A DNA stretch of 64,000 nucleotides from Neostapfia colusana. Lineage: Eukaryota > Streptophyta > Magnoliopsida > Poales > Poaceae. A program made the position numbers and the translations under genes. The notes beneath the pieces are model-generated. The model saw only the letters and a list, made by a program, of their open reading frames with translations, searched no databases and had not been told where the DNA came from. Positions 10,406 through 21,834 of the stretch are shown one piece after another (the first letter of the stretch is position 1; each line of letters starts with the position of its first letter). The DNA lies in the NCBI GenBank assembly GCA_030760725.1, contig JASWHV010000012.1, positions 43,679,652-43,743,651 of the forward strand, written 5' to 3'.

Positions 10406-11540
10406 GAAGATGATGAAGTGATGCTGCTTCCCGAAAATTCAGGAGCTAATGACATTGTTCCAGCTCCTGATTTTGATTCACAACCAGCACCGACGACCAC
10501 TATTGCTGGTCCAGATCGTCCTCAAGTCACAAGTTCTTCAATTTGTGATGAACATGAAGAAGAATGAGATTGTGAATTGTCTACTCCCCTCCGGGTCCTC
10601 ATAAGTCATCCTCCACAACAAATGATTGGAAACTTGCACGAACGAGTCACACAGTCCAGCTATGATGAGTTCAGAATTTGAGATAAGTATGATGGGAGAA
10701 CTCACATACTTTTTGGGGCTGCAAATCAAGCAAACCAAGGAGGGTACTTTTGTGCATCAAACAAAGTATACAAGAGACCTTCTTAAGCGCTTCAACATGG
10801 ACAAAAGCAAGTCTCTTCGGACACCAATGGGTACAACAACGACACTTGAACTTGATGAAGATGGTGAACCCGTGGATCAAAAAGAATATAGAAGTATGAT
10901 TGTCTCACTTTTGTACCTCACGGCATCAAGACCGGACATACAATTCAGCGTATGTCTTTGTGCACGATTTCATGCTTCCCCACGAGCTTCACATCGTCAA
11001 GCCGTTAAAAGAATTCTCAGGCACTTACATGGAACTAAAAAATTGGGATTTTTCTTCCTTCTTCCTCAACCGTTACTTTGAAAGCTTTTTTAGATGCTAA
11101 TTTTGGGGGTTGTAGAATTAATAGATAAATTACTTTGGGTGCTTGTCATTTTCTTGGTAATTCACTTGTTGCTTGGTCCTCTAGAAAACGAAATTCAGTT
11201 GCGCAATCCACAGCTCAATCTGAATATGTAGCTGCTGCTAGCGCTTGCTCACAAATTCTTTGGATTGTTCAAACACTTAAGGACTATGGGGTTGATCTAG
11301 ATAGTGTTCCACTATTTTGTGATAAGACTAGTGCCATTTGCATTGCTAAAAAACCCGTGCAACATTCGAGACCAAAGCATATTGACATAGGTATCACTTT
11401 CTCCGTGATAATGTTAAAAAAAACATTGTGCTTCACTATGTAGATACCGAACCACAATTGGATGACATTTTTACAAAACCTTTGGATTTCACTTGTTTTT
11501 GTTTCATTCGTAGTGAAATAGGGGCTATGTATCCTCATGG
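10406..11540 (+). pseudogene. RLC-1 reverse transcriptase (mostly deleted) and RNase H
   Basis: After an acidic linker with a stop at 10565, the N-terminal two-thirds of RT, including the catalytic YVDD, is absent. The sequence passes from linker directly to the RT C-terminal segment at about 10664 (FEISMMGELTYFLGLQI). This continues through SRPDIQFSVCLCARF to 11040. RNase H follows in another frame from 11135 (VAWSSRKRNSVAQST, SEYVAAA, CDKTSAI, HIDI). The copia end motif DDIFTKPL is at about 11463-11487. Loss of the catalytic half of RT makes this copy incapable of self-replication. Confidence 0.8.
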
Positions 11541-12611
11541 CTTAAATTGAGGGGGAGTTTTGAAACTTGGGAAGTCTATGTGTGAATCTGAATTAAAATA
11601 ATATGAGCATAGTATTTTATACATATATGACTTTGTGATCCCTTTTATATGCTGAAAGTTCTTACTACATTACTCATGTTATAAATTTTGTAGTTTTTGC
11701 CATGACTAGTAATTGGAATAATTATTTACACTAAATCTGGTTATGATCGAACTTTCTTGCTGTTTTAAACTTGTTGCATGCTCACAAGTGCTTTTAATAA
11801 TAATAAAAATAATCAATCAACTATTCACATGTTGAGCTTTTATGTTCAAATGAAAATTTGAGAAAACATCAAGAGAATATGCATGCATCACATTTCTTCT
11901 TTTGAGATGGCTTATCATTGCACTTAGATATGAACTTGGAAGAAGTTGTATATGACTTAAACCATGTCCTTAAACTTCTGATTGTCAAATGATATAGTCT
12001 TGGCTTGGTTGGTTAGAATAAGGCTGATGTGGCATATAATCTCTTACAAATGTCATATGATCTGAATTTGTGCTTTGAAAAATAATTAAAATACAGCAAC
12101 AAGTGTCATGGTTTCAGGTCCTGACATAGTTAAGTTTGTGAGATCATGACTTGCTTAAATTGAAAATTACACTTGATCTCTAGCATGGCTTACACTACTT
12201 TATGTATCCCATTGATGTGATAGTGTAAGTTACTTGATAGTATGGCTTGGATGAGCTTTGTTTTATATGTATATGTTATAAATATGCTCATAACAATAAA
12301 AAATTCTCTTTTGAACCTTGCTGAATACATTATCAAAGGGGGAGAAATTGATCACACATTGAGCGATTCACAAGTGTTTTGGACACAAGTGTTTTGGCAC
12401 GATTCTTCTCAAGGGGAGACTTTTGTTTTTCTTCTTATTTTATTTTTGATTTACAAAGGGGAGAAATATGTATAGGGGGAGAAATTTTTGTTTCGAAATT
12501 TCTTATTTGATTGTTTTCTTTCTCATTTGATTGTTTTCAAAACTTTTCATGTGAATAAGCCAATTTTCGAATTTTAAGTGGTGTTGCCAATGCATTCATC
12601 AAGGGGAAGAT
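11541..12611 (+). other. RLC-1 3' non-coding region with six polypurine tracts
   Basis: No coding sequence is recognised in this 1.07-kb spacer between RNase H and the 3' LTR. It holds repeated purine runs with a ggggaga-like core: 11547-11562, 12334-12350, 12409-12420, 12453-12470, 12472-12486 and 12599-12611, the last directly abutting the LTR. Multiple polypurine tracts in this position are a described hallmark of Sireviruses. Confidence 0.75.
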
Positions 12612-14107
12612 TGTGAGACCTATGTGTGCTGAATACATTAGCTATGACGATAAAAGTTTTGAATTCTAGCAAAACACTCTTTTTTTCAAGGTCCGGTTGA
12701 CTTGGCAAGATCCTAAGCTAAATCGCAATGGTTCTGTTTTTACCATGCAAATGTTTCGAACTTGCTTTACATCTATGGAAAGTTTGCTTAGTATTCTTTT
12801 ACTAAGTTTTTGAAGTGTTATTGCTGTTTATGGTGGTTAACATTTTGCTATGGTTTGTAACATGATTATGTGAGGTGTTCACGTAAGGTGTTGTGGTTTT
12901 CGGAATTAACATGAGTCAAGTCACGGACTTGTGCTCGAAAGTCTTGGTTTTTTATTCATTTGCAGGTGTTGCTTGAGTTCAAGATATGGCTGGTGACGGG
13001 ATCCATTAAACTAGTCTTAGGGAGAAGATGAGGTTCAACAACCAAAATCGGGAGGGATTATGGTTGAGTTGATCGTGAGGTCGAGCAACATGTTTGGATC
13101 AAGAACAATGCATATGAAGGTATCATGGATGTCATTGAAAGGTGTTTGCACGTGTGCAAGGAGTGCATGGACGTGTCTACATTGTTACAAGGCGTGGTGA
13201 ACAGATATGGAAGTGGAGATATGGTTGAAAAGGTTCAACTGGCTGGATTTTGCGCTCAGGCTGCGGCTGAGGCAGTTATGGTTTGTTTATGGAAAATTTC
13301 GAGTTGGTTATAATAGGATTTCGTGTTAGGAATGGAGTAGAGTTGTTTTAGGAATGTTTGGGACGTTCCTAAGGTGTTTGGAAGTCTTAAGATTGCTTCT
13401 ATCTGCGTATAGAAGAGTCTTGAGCAGTATTAGAAAGTTACAGTTTGAATCCAAGTAGGAGTAGGAGTCCTAGTTTGAATTGGGTTGGCCTTAGGGCTGG
13501 TTATATAAGCAAGGGAGGCTAAGGCTCGTGGTGTGCACGACTTTGGGCTGTTGCTCTTATGTTTTGATCAATAAAATTTATAATTTAGAGGAGCTTTTGT
13601 GCCTTGTTCGTCCAACTTAATTTTGTCAAGTCTTTCTCGTCGAGTTTCTAGACTGCACGACAGTGCTTCGGTGTTTTGACCATAACTCAAGTTTTACACA
13701 TCCAATTGACGTGATTATTTTGGGTTGTTTTCATAACTTGATTATCTATCATCTATGAAAATTTCACGGTCATTGTATTTGTAGTTTCTGATCGACATGA
13801 GTTTCTTTGCAGTGTTGCAGATCTAGTTTTTACTCGAGTAGAACAGATTGACCCTCGTTTGATCTTTCGATCATAACTTGAGTTATTTTTGACGGATTTC
13901 TGTGATTCTTGTTGTCGTGTCTTTGTGACTTGATTCTCTATAATATATACCACTTTTGTCACGGTTGAACACATTTAGATCAGTCGCATACACGATTTCT
14001 TTAACAGATCGATTTTCTGCCGAGGGGTTTTTTGTTGCTTCCGCTAAAAAGTTTAAATCTACCATTCACCCCCTCTGGTAGCTTTTCATGTGCTCTTCGA
14101 TCTTACA
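12612..14107 (+). repeat. RLC-1 3' LTR
   Basis: Begins tgtgagacc after the final purine tract and ends ...cttaca; length 1496 bp. It contains TATATAA at 13502 and AATAAA at 13570. The site corresponding to the CACTA insertion in the 5' LTR is tat at 13408-13410. The ORF at 13125-13313 has no recognisable similarity. Confidence 0.85.
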
Positions 14108-15267
14108 ACAGCCAAAATAAAGCAAAGATCATTAGCACTCAATTTATCTTTTGTAGGCATGACGAATGGACCTCCGGCGGCTAGTCACGACCTTCGTTCG
14201 TTCCCACCGGTGCCCTGCGGAAAGCCTCCTGGCCTTCTTTCGAGGGGGTGGGTTGTCGTTATGGCGAGTTCACCTCGCCCCCGATCCAGGAACCATTCGT
14301 GATTCGGAGGGGTGAGGCCAATCGGGGGCTTTCCTCGGGTGTCGAGCCCCCGGGCCCGGTGAGTTTTTTATTGGGTAGAACCGAGTGAAACCCATCCGTC
14401 TTGTTAGTTAGGGCGGTCAAAACCATTGGCCCTTCTTCGCGTCAGGGGCTTCCTGGTCAAGGCTCGGAGCCCACGTTTCATCAGATCCCTGCTCGAGGCG
14501 AGCGCGTGGTTCCCGAGCTCATCGTTGGCTCTGGCGGCTCGCTGCCAACCCTTCGGGGGGTTACCTTGGTGCTTGCAGGGCTGGGACTCGGCTGCAGTTT
14601 TGAGGCGTCGGGTGGATTTGCCCTTCCCAAGGTCGTCTCTATCGCAGACCACCTCGCGTCACCTAACCCTCACTCGTGGGGAGCCTTTTGCAGGCCAGCC
14701 TACGGACCCAGGGCATATCGAGCCCGTAATGTGGGCCGGATACTTACCTTCCTCTCCTTGGTCGTGTCGTCATCTAAGTTCAGCAGAGATGAAGAGACGC
14801 CGCTCGACTCAGCTCCCGCATCGCGATCGTGGTTTTGAGTCGTGAAGACGAGTAATCACCTCCTAGTGGGACCTCTGCACCATCCAGGCGGTTTTAATGC
14901 TGGGAATCGAGGAGATGCAGCTTGACTCGGTTCCCTAGCCGCCTAGGCGGTTTTAATACACCGGTAGTTGGGTGGTGTTATAGCGACGGTTTCTTCGAGG
15001 TGGCATGAATTGTCGCGTTCCCCCTGACGGTTGTCAAATTTGGCACCGCTTCGGTATGTTTATATTCCTTTCCTCCAAACGTCCCTTATGGGTCCGCCTT
15101 TCTTGCTTTCGTGCTTCTCCAATCTGCATAGTGCCCCTTTTTCCTTTGCCTTTTTGGATTTTCGCCTTTTTTTCACCGTCGTCCCTCTTTCCCGGCGCCA
15201 CCGTCAAATAGAGGGGGGAAGAGCGCAACTCCTCCTTGAGTGACACGCCTTTCGTTCTTTCGATGAG
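14108..15267 (+). other. RLX-A leader region
   Basis: Internal, non-coding start of a Transposase_28-type LTR element. It is collinear with 51187-52362 of RLX-C, with conserved GC-rich blocks (for example ggttgtcgttatggcgagtt near 14251 and 51328). The first about 70 bp of the internal region and the 5' LTR are separated from it by RLC-1. I see no credible gene here. Confidence 0.7.
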
Positions 15268-17855
15268 ATGCCTTCGTGGTCAAAGTCAGAGTTCCGTCGG
15301 AGCCGCATCACCGTCCTATAGGAGATGGGTATGCTGTCAAAGCGCGATGCCCCCGCCAACCGCGTTCCCGCGGAGGAGCTTTTTCCTGCTCCGCGGGCCA
15401 ATGAGGTGGTGTCGCTGAGCGCCTTTCACCTGTGTGGGCTTTGAGTGCCTACCAGCATTTCTTTCGGGGCCTTCTATATGAATATGGATTGGAACTTCAT
15501 CATCTGACGTCGGACGACGCGCTTCAAGTGGCGCTGTCCATCATGTTATGTGAAGCTCATTTGGGTTTAGTTCCTCATTTTGAGCTATGGAGGTATTTCT
15601 TCCGTGTGAGGCCGTCATCCTTCCAGGTCCCGCTTCCGTCCGTGGGAGGCGCCATCATTGAATTGCGCTGGGGGCGAACGAAATTCATCAGCACACGTCA
15701 ACCCCCTCATCCAATCGGGTCAGAGCGTTAGTGGTTCTACAATGACGCTCCCGCCCTTCCGTCTTTCTCAAGCAGGTCTTCCTGGGAGCAAGATTCCTGG
15801 AAGTGGGGGACTCCAAGGAGGGATATGGCCAAGCATGACCCGATCCTTTGGCACATCAAGGGCCTCAAGAACAGTGGCCTCTCGGGTGCTCATCTTCTCG
15901 AGACCGTCCTCTAACGGAGGGACCTTGCTATTCGAGACCGGCCGCACACCCTGAACTTCTACAGGGGGCCGAGTGATCCGACCCGGGGATCGGGTGAAAA
16001 GCCTTCCAGGGAAGAATTGTCTCGATGCTTTCGGATCATCCTGGAACCGGATGCTGGCGAGCCTTGTTCCCCAGGGCCGACCCCTCTCAATGTGGTTTCC
16101 CCGAACTGCTGCGGGCTGTGGGGCATTTTCAACCTTCCCAAAGTCCCTGAAGATCGAGAGAGGCAGGCGTTGCGGGCCACTCGGGGGGCCACCAAGAAGC
16201 AAAAGAAAGATGAAGCTAAAGCTTGTCGGATCCGACGCGAGAAGCGGAGGCGTGCAACTCGTGCGACCGGTGAGACTACTCAGGAGTCATCATCAGAAGA
16301 TGATAGCGACTCAGAGGGGAGCGACGATGATCCTGCTGGAGTTCCGACCTCCGTAGTTCTGGTGATGGGGAAATGGGCCGCCGAGCTTGTTCGCAACCAA
16401 GAATCGAAGGGCAGGATGAGCACTGATCCCACCAAACGCCTCTGCGGGGGACGCGATGCCAGCCTTTCAAGGGCTCGGGCGCCGGACACTCGGGTCGTTG
16501 GGGGGGGGGGGGTCCTTACCCTCTAGTGTGGGGTCGCGGGTGACGAGCGGTTGAGCATTAGAGGGAGGTCAGTCGGATGCCAATCCCGGACCGACAGCTC
16601 ACGTGGAGCGCGCCTCCGCATCCTTGGGTGCTCGAAGCTTAGAGGTTCGTGGCGTTTTGGCTCCCGCCGTCGTCGAGGGGGCGGCTCCAACTCCTCTTCA
16701 TCCGTCGACTGTCGCTTCCCGTTCCCCAGATGATCCTGCTTCGCCGTGTGAGTCATGCGCCTTACATCAGCAGTGGGGGAGGTAACTTTTACTTCTTTCC
16801 TGCCGTGTTGCCTTCTTTTTAGTTAGGTCCTTGGCTCGTGCCCTCGCATAGGAGGTTTGACCTGTGCTCGGCGCTCCTCCGAGTGCTGCAGCTCTAGCCG
16901 AGGGCTTGACGAGGAGGACCATCTCACCGGTTACTGAGACAGAAGAGGGGGGGCCGGTCTGGGCTTCTCGTTTGGTGGTCATTCCAGGTCCCTCCGCCGA
17001 CGAGGGCGGGGTGATGATGACGAGCGTCGGTTGCGACGATCTCAAACACGCCACTGGGGGCCCGACCTCGTATGCCTTACGCCGACTTCCGATGCTAGAG
17101 CGGTCGTCGATGCCGGTCAAGGGGAGGATTGGATCCAAGTCCTGTGGTGCCTCAGAGTTGGATGAGCAGAGGCAAGAGGAAGAAGACCTAGGCTTCTTTT
17201 GTTCACAGCTTGCCAGTGTTCGTTCGGATCTCTCGGCAGAGTGTGGGAGCCTGGACGTCGTGCTCGAGCGGTTGCAAGGGGTTCCTCCGATTGGGCTGCT
17301 AAGACATCTCCTTTATTCTCTCCTTCCTATTGATGAATGTTCTCGGGTTCTGATGAGGTATTACTTTTGTGGCAGGAACTGGTTTGTCGAGCTGGTTAGG
17401 AATTGTGACTTCTTCGTGAGAGCGAGGACCGTCGATGTCGTGCGGAGGCTGAGCTGGCTGACGTGCGAGTAGAACTCGAGAGGACCCGGACCGCTGCGGG
17501 GGAAGTGGCTCGTGCGGCGCCGGTCACAGTTGAGGGAGTGGCATCATCATCCACCGAGCTTGCCCGCTTTCATGCTTCCGCCGAGGCCGCCCGAAGGGGC
17601 GCGGCCCGGGCTGCCAAGGAACTGGCAGACCACGGTCGAGAGATTCGGGAAGCTTGGGCCGCTATGGAGAAGGCGAAGGACCAGATCATAGGTTGGTCCT
17701 TTCCTTCTCGTCCTTCTTCTGGTTTTATGGACATGCGTCGATGTGACGCCCTTGTGGTATGTTTTGTGCAGAAACACGGGGGCACATCAAGGTCATTGAG
17801 GATTTAGTCGAAACTCGGGTGGAGAGCATCAGAGATCTTCGTGCTCGACTATCTG
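15268..17855 (+). pseudogene. RLX-A gag-like gene, Transposase_28 ('putative gypsy type transposon') family
   Basis: Start chosen at ATG 15268 because RLX-C has the same start at 52363. The diagnostic block is at 15480-15665 (YGLELHHLTSDD, LCEAHLGLVPHFELWRYFF). A second conserved block near 15870-15985 reads LSGAHLLE...RDRPHTLNFY...GPSDP, then a basic KKQKKDE stretch and an acidic SSSEDDSDSEGSDDD run. The C-terminal part (17463-17855) is a coiled-coil-like A/E/R-rich segment. Intron-like segments with GT-AG borders lie at 16782-16851 and 17693-17771, and one with a mutated donor ends at 17375. Frameshifts at about 15440 and 15730 and several stops inactivate it. Presumed role: structural gag-like protein of a non-autonomous gypsy-type element; no RT, integrase or protease is present. 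Confidence 0.75.
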
Positions 17856-18428
17856 TGTTCGGATTTCTGACTAGTAACTAATGTATTGCGCGTTCGTCCT
17901 CGAGATGACCTAGCTAAGAACACAAAGAAATTATACTGGTTCAGGCAAGGTGCCCTACGTCCAGTCTTGAGTGTCTCACTGTTCTTTCTTAAGAATGAGG
18001 ATGGTTCTCTTACAAATTGAAAGCTTGTTCTCATGGAGTTGACTAGTTTCTCCTTTTATACTCGCTCTTGCCGTAAAGGGACACCTTGTCCTGTTGTACG
18101 TCAGCAAGAGTACTCGATAAAGTTGTCGTATCAAGTGTACGCTGCCCCGCTTTCTTCTGTTTTATCACCGAGTAAACCTTACCGCACGCACGCCTCGCGT
18201 ATTACTCCTCTTCTGTTCTATCAGAAGGGATGGACAATCAATGCTCTCAATAAGGATAGCACTTGAGTGCCTTCCTATTTTGCTACGACGGCGACTGCTT
18301 CCATCTGTTTTTTTCCTAACCGAGGTCGGGCTCGGGCCCTATTCCGTCTGCTCCGTCTCCTCTTTAGTTCGGGCCCCGAGGGGAAGGCTCACCGCTTTCC
18401 CCATGGGTCGGGGTCAGGAACCCCGTAA
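17856..18428 (+). repeat. RLX-A 3' LTR
   Basis: Starts tgttcggatttctgactagt directly after the truncated gag and ends near ggaaccccgtaa. It matches the RLX-C LTRs (37924 on, 54502 on) through the conserved stretches gttcgtcctcgagatg and ttatactggttcaggcaagg. A TATA-like tttatact is at 18056-18063. The right border is approximate (within about 3 bp). Sequence beyond it belongs to RLX-B1, so RLX-A appears inserted in RLX-B1. Confidence 0.75.
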
Positions 18429-20722
18429 CTCGTCCTCTGAGTCGGTGTCCCCCTGCTCCGAGTCGGACAACTCCTCGACGCCGGCGGAATGGCGGAATAG
18501 GAGGGCTGACGGTGATGCCTCAGCTGCAAAGAAGGACAGGACGGGCGAAGGAAACGACCTTTCTTTACCGTTTGCCCAGTCTTCCGGAGGTCTGGCCAAG
18601 GCGGGATCTTCCACGGCTGCGTATCCGAAGGCTCGGACGGAGGGCCTGAAGCCCGCCGCCCGGTCTTCCATAGGCCGCGTTCCGATGGGAGCCCCGTCGG
18701 CGCGTGACATTAGGGCTTCCGTGGCTCAGGCTGAGGCAGAGGCTTCGACCGTGGGAGGCTTGGAGACTCCGATGGAGAGCCGGACATCCGCTGCCTGACC
18801 CGCGACCCAGGTCGTCCCCCTGAGCACCGAGTCCCGGGTGGTCACGCCTCTGATTCGCCCTCGGTCGAAGAGGTTTGCCCCTCAGATTTATCTCTCTCGT
18901 CGCTCGGGCTTTTCCTTTTTTGGTTCTGATCTCTTTCTTTGTCGCAGGGCCTAACAGTCGGGCGTCCTGGCCCCGCTGGGGGCTTTCGCCACCTCGGGCC
19001 TTTGTCGCCCCGAACGTCGAGCCAGCTTTGTTGGGTAATGCGGAGTTGATGGTGGGAGCGACGCCTCCTGTCCCAGCTGCCACAGAGGTTTCTCGTTCGT
19101 CAACGCAATCTCGGCCACATCGGAGCCGGCCCCGATTGTGACGGCTTCGCCTGAGGGGGGCGAGGCTTCCTTCTTCGAAGCGGCACCGACGACGGCCGAG
19201 ATGGAGGTTACCCTTGTGGATTCGTCTCCAGAGGCACCGCAAGTCCAGGAGGAGTCGCAGGGCCCGGTGACAGGAGAGGTGCTTGCGGTGGTGGTTGCTC
19301 CGAGACCCCGGCCGCTGCCGACTCCCGGGTTTGGAGCCCAGGACTTTGGGGGAGGCATCTCTGGTCGTTGCTCCGAGCCAAGTCTTGGGGAGGTCGGAGC
19401 CTTTTTCGGCAGACCAGAGGCCTTTCGGCACCAGCATCACGGCGGGTCAGGAGGAGGATGTTTCCTTCTCCTGTTCCCGGCTCTTCGAGGCTGTGGAGCT
19501 GCTCGACTCTGGTCGGGACCACCATGTGGATGCGCTCCAGAGGCTTAGCCGCGGTGTGCTCCTGAATAGGTCTTGCTCTCTTGATCTCTTTCTTTGCGGA
19601 TCGCCCCGGGGCTTGTTCCGGACCGTGCCTTCGATTTATTTGGGGGCAGAGGTCTACCGAGCGGGAGCGGCTCCTGGAGGAAGCCCTTGGTCGCCAAAGG
19701 CTTGCGGAGGCTGAGGCGGAGAAGTGGAAGGAGGAGGCCAAGAAGGCCCGAGCTGAAGACGCGGCTGCCCGGGAGGAAGCAGGCTGCCTTGGTGCTGCGG
19801 CAGCCGCTGCTCGGAAGGAGGTCTTCCAGAAGCTTCGGAGGAAGCCGTGGAGGCCGTCAAGGCGAAGTTTTCACCAAGGCGGGTAATGCGGCGAGGGCCT
19901 CCGGGGCAAAGCTGGGAAAGCCAAGGCCGCCTTCCCCGGGCTTCCCAGGAGCTTGAGGATAAGCCTTCTTCTAGCTGGACTCCTGTCGCGCTTGTCTCTC
20001 TTTCATTGCTAAGCCTTTTGTTTTGCTCCTCACTTGCAGTTGTGCAAAGTTCCCTCGTTGTGATGAGGGACCAAGTCCAAACTCAGGAGGCGGAGCTTGC
20101 GAGGCTTGAGAAAGTCGGGAACGAGCTCTGCGAAGCCGTGATTTTGCCGCGAGGAAAGTCACGGGGGCTGATCTCTCGGCTCGGCGAGGCTGTGGCTCGG
20201 GTATCCATTGAGAAGGAGCGAAGGCTTCTCACGAGAGCGGGCGCGGAGGTATGTGAAGTCGTGATAGGGCCCCCAGAGTGTGCGACCTTAGTGACGTCCG
20301 AGGCAGTGGCATCTCGGCTTGGTGACGCGCGCAGCCCTGGGGACCCTCCGGAAGGAGCTTGAGGACCTTCGCGCCGCGGGACAGGCTTGCGAATGACGCG
20401 GTGCTCGAGAGTTCGGCTGCCCCACTAGATGTGCAGTTGACACATCTTCTAGCATGTGCAGTTGACACATCTTCCAGCGCGGTTGAAGGCACGTCTGGAC
20501 TGGGTGGCAGCCGCCAGGGCTCAGCTTGGAGCACAGTTGGCCCTAGCCGTGGTCATCTCCCACTACGACGGGGTCGACCTTCCAGCCATCGGGGAGGGCT
20601 TCGCTTTCGGATGCTCCGAGGAATACCTTCAAGCCATCGATGCTCGGGTTAGGCCTGCTGCCCTCTCCTTGGCTGAGGTGGTCACGCCTAACTCTGTCCT
20701 AGAATATGCCGATAGGAGATAG
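18429..20722 (+). pseudogene. RLX-B1 gag-like gene, C-terminal half
   Basis: Begins abruptly at the RLX-A LTR inside a S/E-rich region (SSESVSPCSESDNSS) that matches 36430-36600 of RLX-B2. It continues through an intron-like segment (18873-18947) and a strongly charged coiled-coil-like region near 19650-19850 (ERLLEEALGRQRLAEAEAEK, RAEDAAAREEAG). A further helical region lies at 20040-20360. The C-terminal block has the family's ending (SHYDGVDLPAIGEGF...CSEEYLQAID) and a stop at 20720-20722. Several frame changes are needed, so it is broken. A 25-bp tandem duplication lies at about 20429-20478. Confidence 0.7.
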
Positions 20723-20889
20723 GCTCAATTTATCTTTTAATAAAAGAAGGCAAGTTTCTACTATGTGTGCATAATTTCTCCCATTCATTGTGTTTTGGTC
20801 CGTAGTTTTGAGAACCTTCACGATTTTTAGCTGTTGAAAGCAAACACTAGGTCAGGAAAATATCGCGTCTTTTTCGTTCCTGCGCTTTG
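20723..20889 (+). other. RLX-B1 3' non-coding region
   Basis: Short AT-rich segment between the gag stop and the LTR. A purine-rich aaaagaaggcaag at about 20743-20755 is a possible purine tract. No gene seen. Confidence 0.4.
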
Positions 20890-21834
20890 CCCGACTCTAG
20901 TGTTCGTGTTTTTACCATCGAATGTTTCACATTTTATGTCTGGATGGCTAGCTAATAAAGACAAAGATTTATAGTAGTTTGGACAACATGTCCTACGTCC
21001 AGTCAGGCAGTTTGAGGAACGGTGGTTACAAGTGAGCCTCCATTCGCATGCGAGAGCGGAGATAAAAACTAAGTGTCGCTTGCGTGTAAACGGTTTCCCC
21101 ATACGAGGGGAGGCTCCGGGCCTCCCTTTTTATAGCATGGACGCCTATATCTACCTACCGGCTCCTCAAAAATGGGGCGGGGCTTTACATGGTGTGTTAG
21201 CGTCTAAGATGGCCAAAAGCGGTACAGGAGCGATGAGTACACCTGCTCCCGTCTAGTCTACAGTCTACGTCTACTTTCCGTTCCTGTACACCGGCGCTGA
21301 GCGGGATGGAACGGATGGTGATGATGGCCCGACGTCGTGCTTGTCCTGTCACGTGTGGCCTCCCACTCCGTCTTAAATCCCTTCTACAGTTTCGTCACAT
21401 CGGCATTTAAGTCCTTCACCTGCATCTGGTCCGGGATCTAGCTCGAATCGTTTCCTTCCTTCGGTCTCGTTGCCTTAGCTGGGAGGTCGGTCGCCGCTTC
21501 TGTCCTTGTGGGTCGGCTCCTTCCCTGGGGTCGGGCTTCGTGGTGGCGTCATCCCGAGTTCGCGCCTTATGTTGTGGCTCGTGGAGCCATGCGTCTTCGT
21601 GTGATTGGTCGGCTAGCTGCTTCTTGGGTGTCCAGGGTATGTTACCGCGTCAGTAGCCCTAGGCCTTCGGCCGAGCTACTTATGAACCGGTCGGAGGCAT
21701 ATTTCTGCGTATGGCGGACAACCTGAAAGGATATAAAAAAGAAGTTTTATGAGGTCGTTGTTTTGTTTTGGTTATTGGCTATGTCCGAGCTCAAAGCCTT
21801 ATGCGTCGAGCCTTTCGTGACTTTGAGCCGTCCA
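20890..21834 (+). repeat. B-type LTR shared by RLX-B1 and RLX-B2
   Basis: It has the same internal order as the RLX-A/C LTRs (a gctaataaagacaaag-like stretch, then catgtcctacgtccagtc, then a TATA-like tttttatag at 21128-21136) but has diverged. The right border is placed before atagcccccgagcc, which matches the sequence after the RLX-C 5' LTR (gtagcccctgagcc at 51115). The left border is approximate. It is followed by leader and gag start of a second copy, so gag C-terminus, LTR and gag N-terminus run head to tail. Confidence 0.55.

Larger units (their letters stand above)
6036..14107 (+). mobile_element. RLC-1: Ty1/copia element, Sirevirus-like, 5' LTR interrupted
   Basis: Two copies of one LTR bracket a copia-ordered gag-protease-integrase-RT-RNase H region. 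The 3' LTR is complete (12612-14107), while only the last 700 bp of the 5' LTR (6036-6735) is in the window because the CACTA element sits inside it. Sirevirus assignment rests on a long gag C-terminal extension with coiled coil after the zinc knuckle and on a run of purine tracts before the 3' LTR. The coding region carries frameshifts, stops and a large RT deletion, so it is not autonomous. The right flank begins acagc in RLX-A; the left flank is outside. Confidence 0.88.

Noticed and set aside
12242..12475. 77-codon ORF in the RLC-1 3' spacer, a possible env-like gene
   Set aside because: Short, hydrophobic by AT bias, overlaps purine tracts; no support for an envelope protein.
14090..14120. 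RLC-1 LTR end (cttcgatcttaca) resembles the RLX-C leader (cttcgatcctaca, 51174-51186) at the insertion point
   Set aside because: The 5' LTR of RLC-1 has the same ending at 6735, so it is LTR sequence; the match to the target is probably coincidence.
18565..19440. 291-codon minus-strand ORF
   Set aside because: Antisense shadow of the GC-rich RLX-B1 gag; composition alone explains its length.
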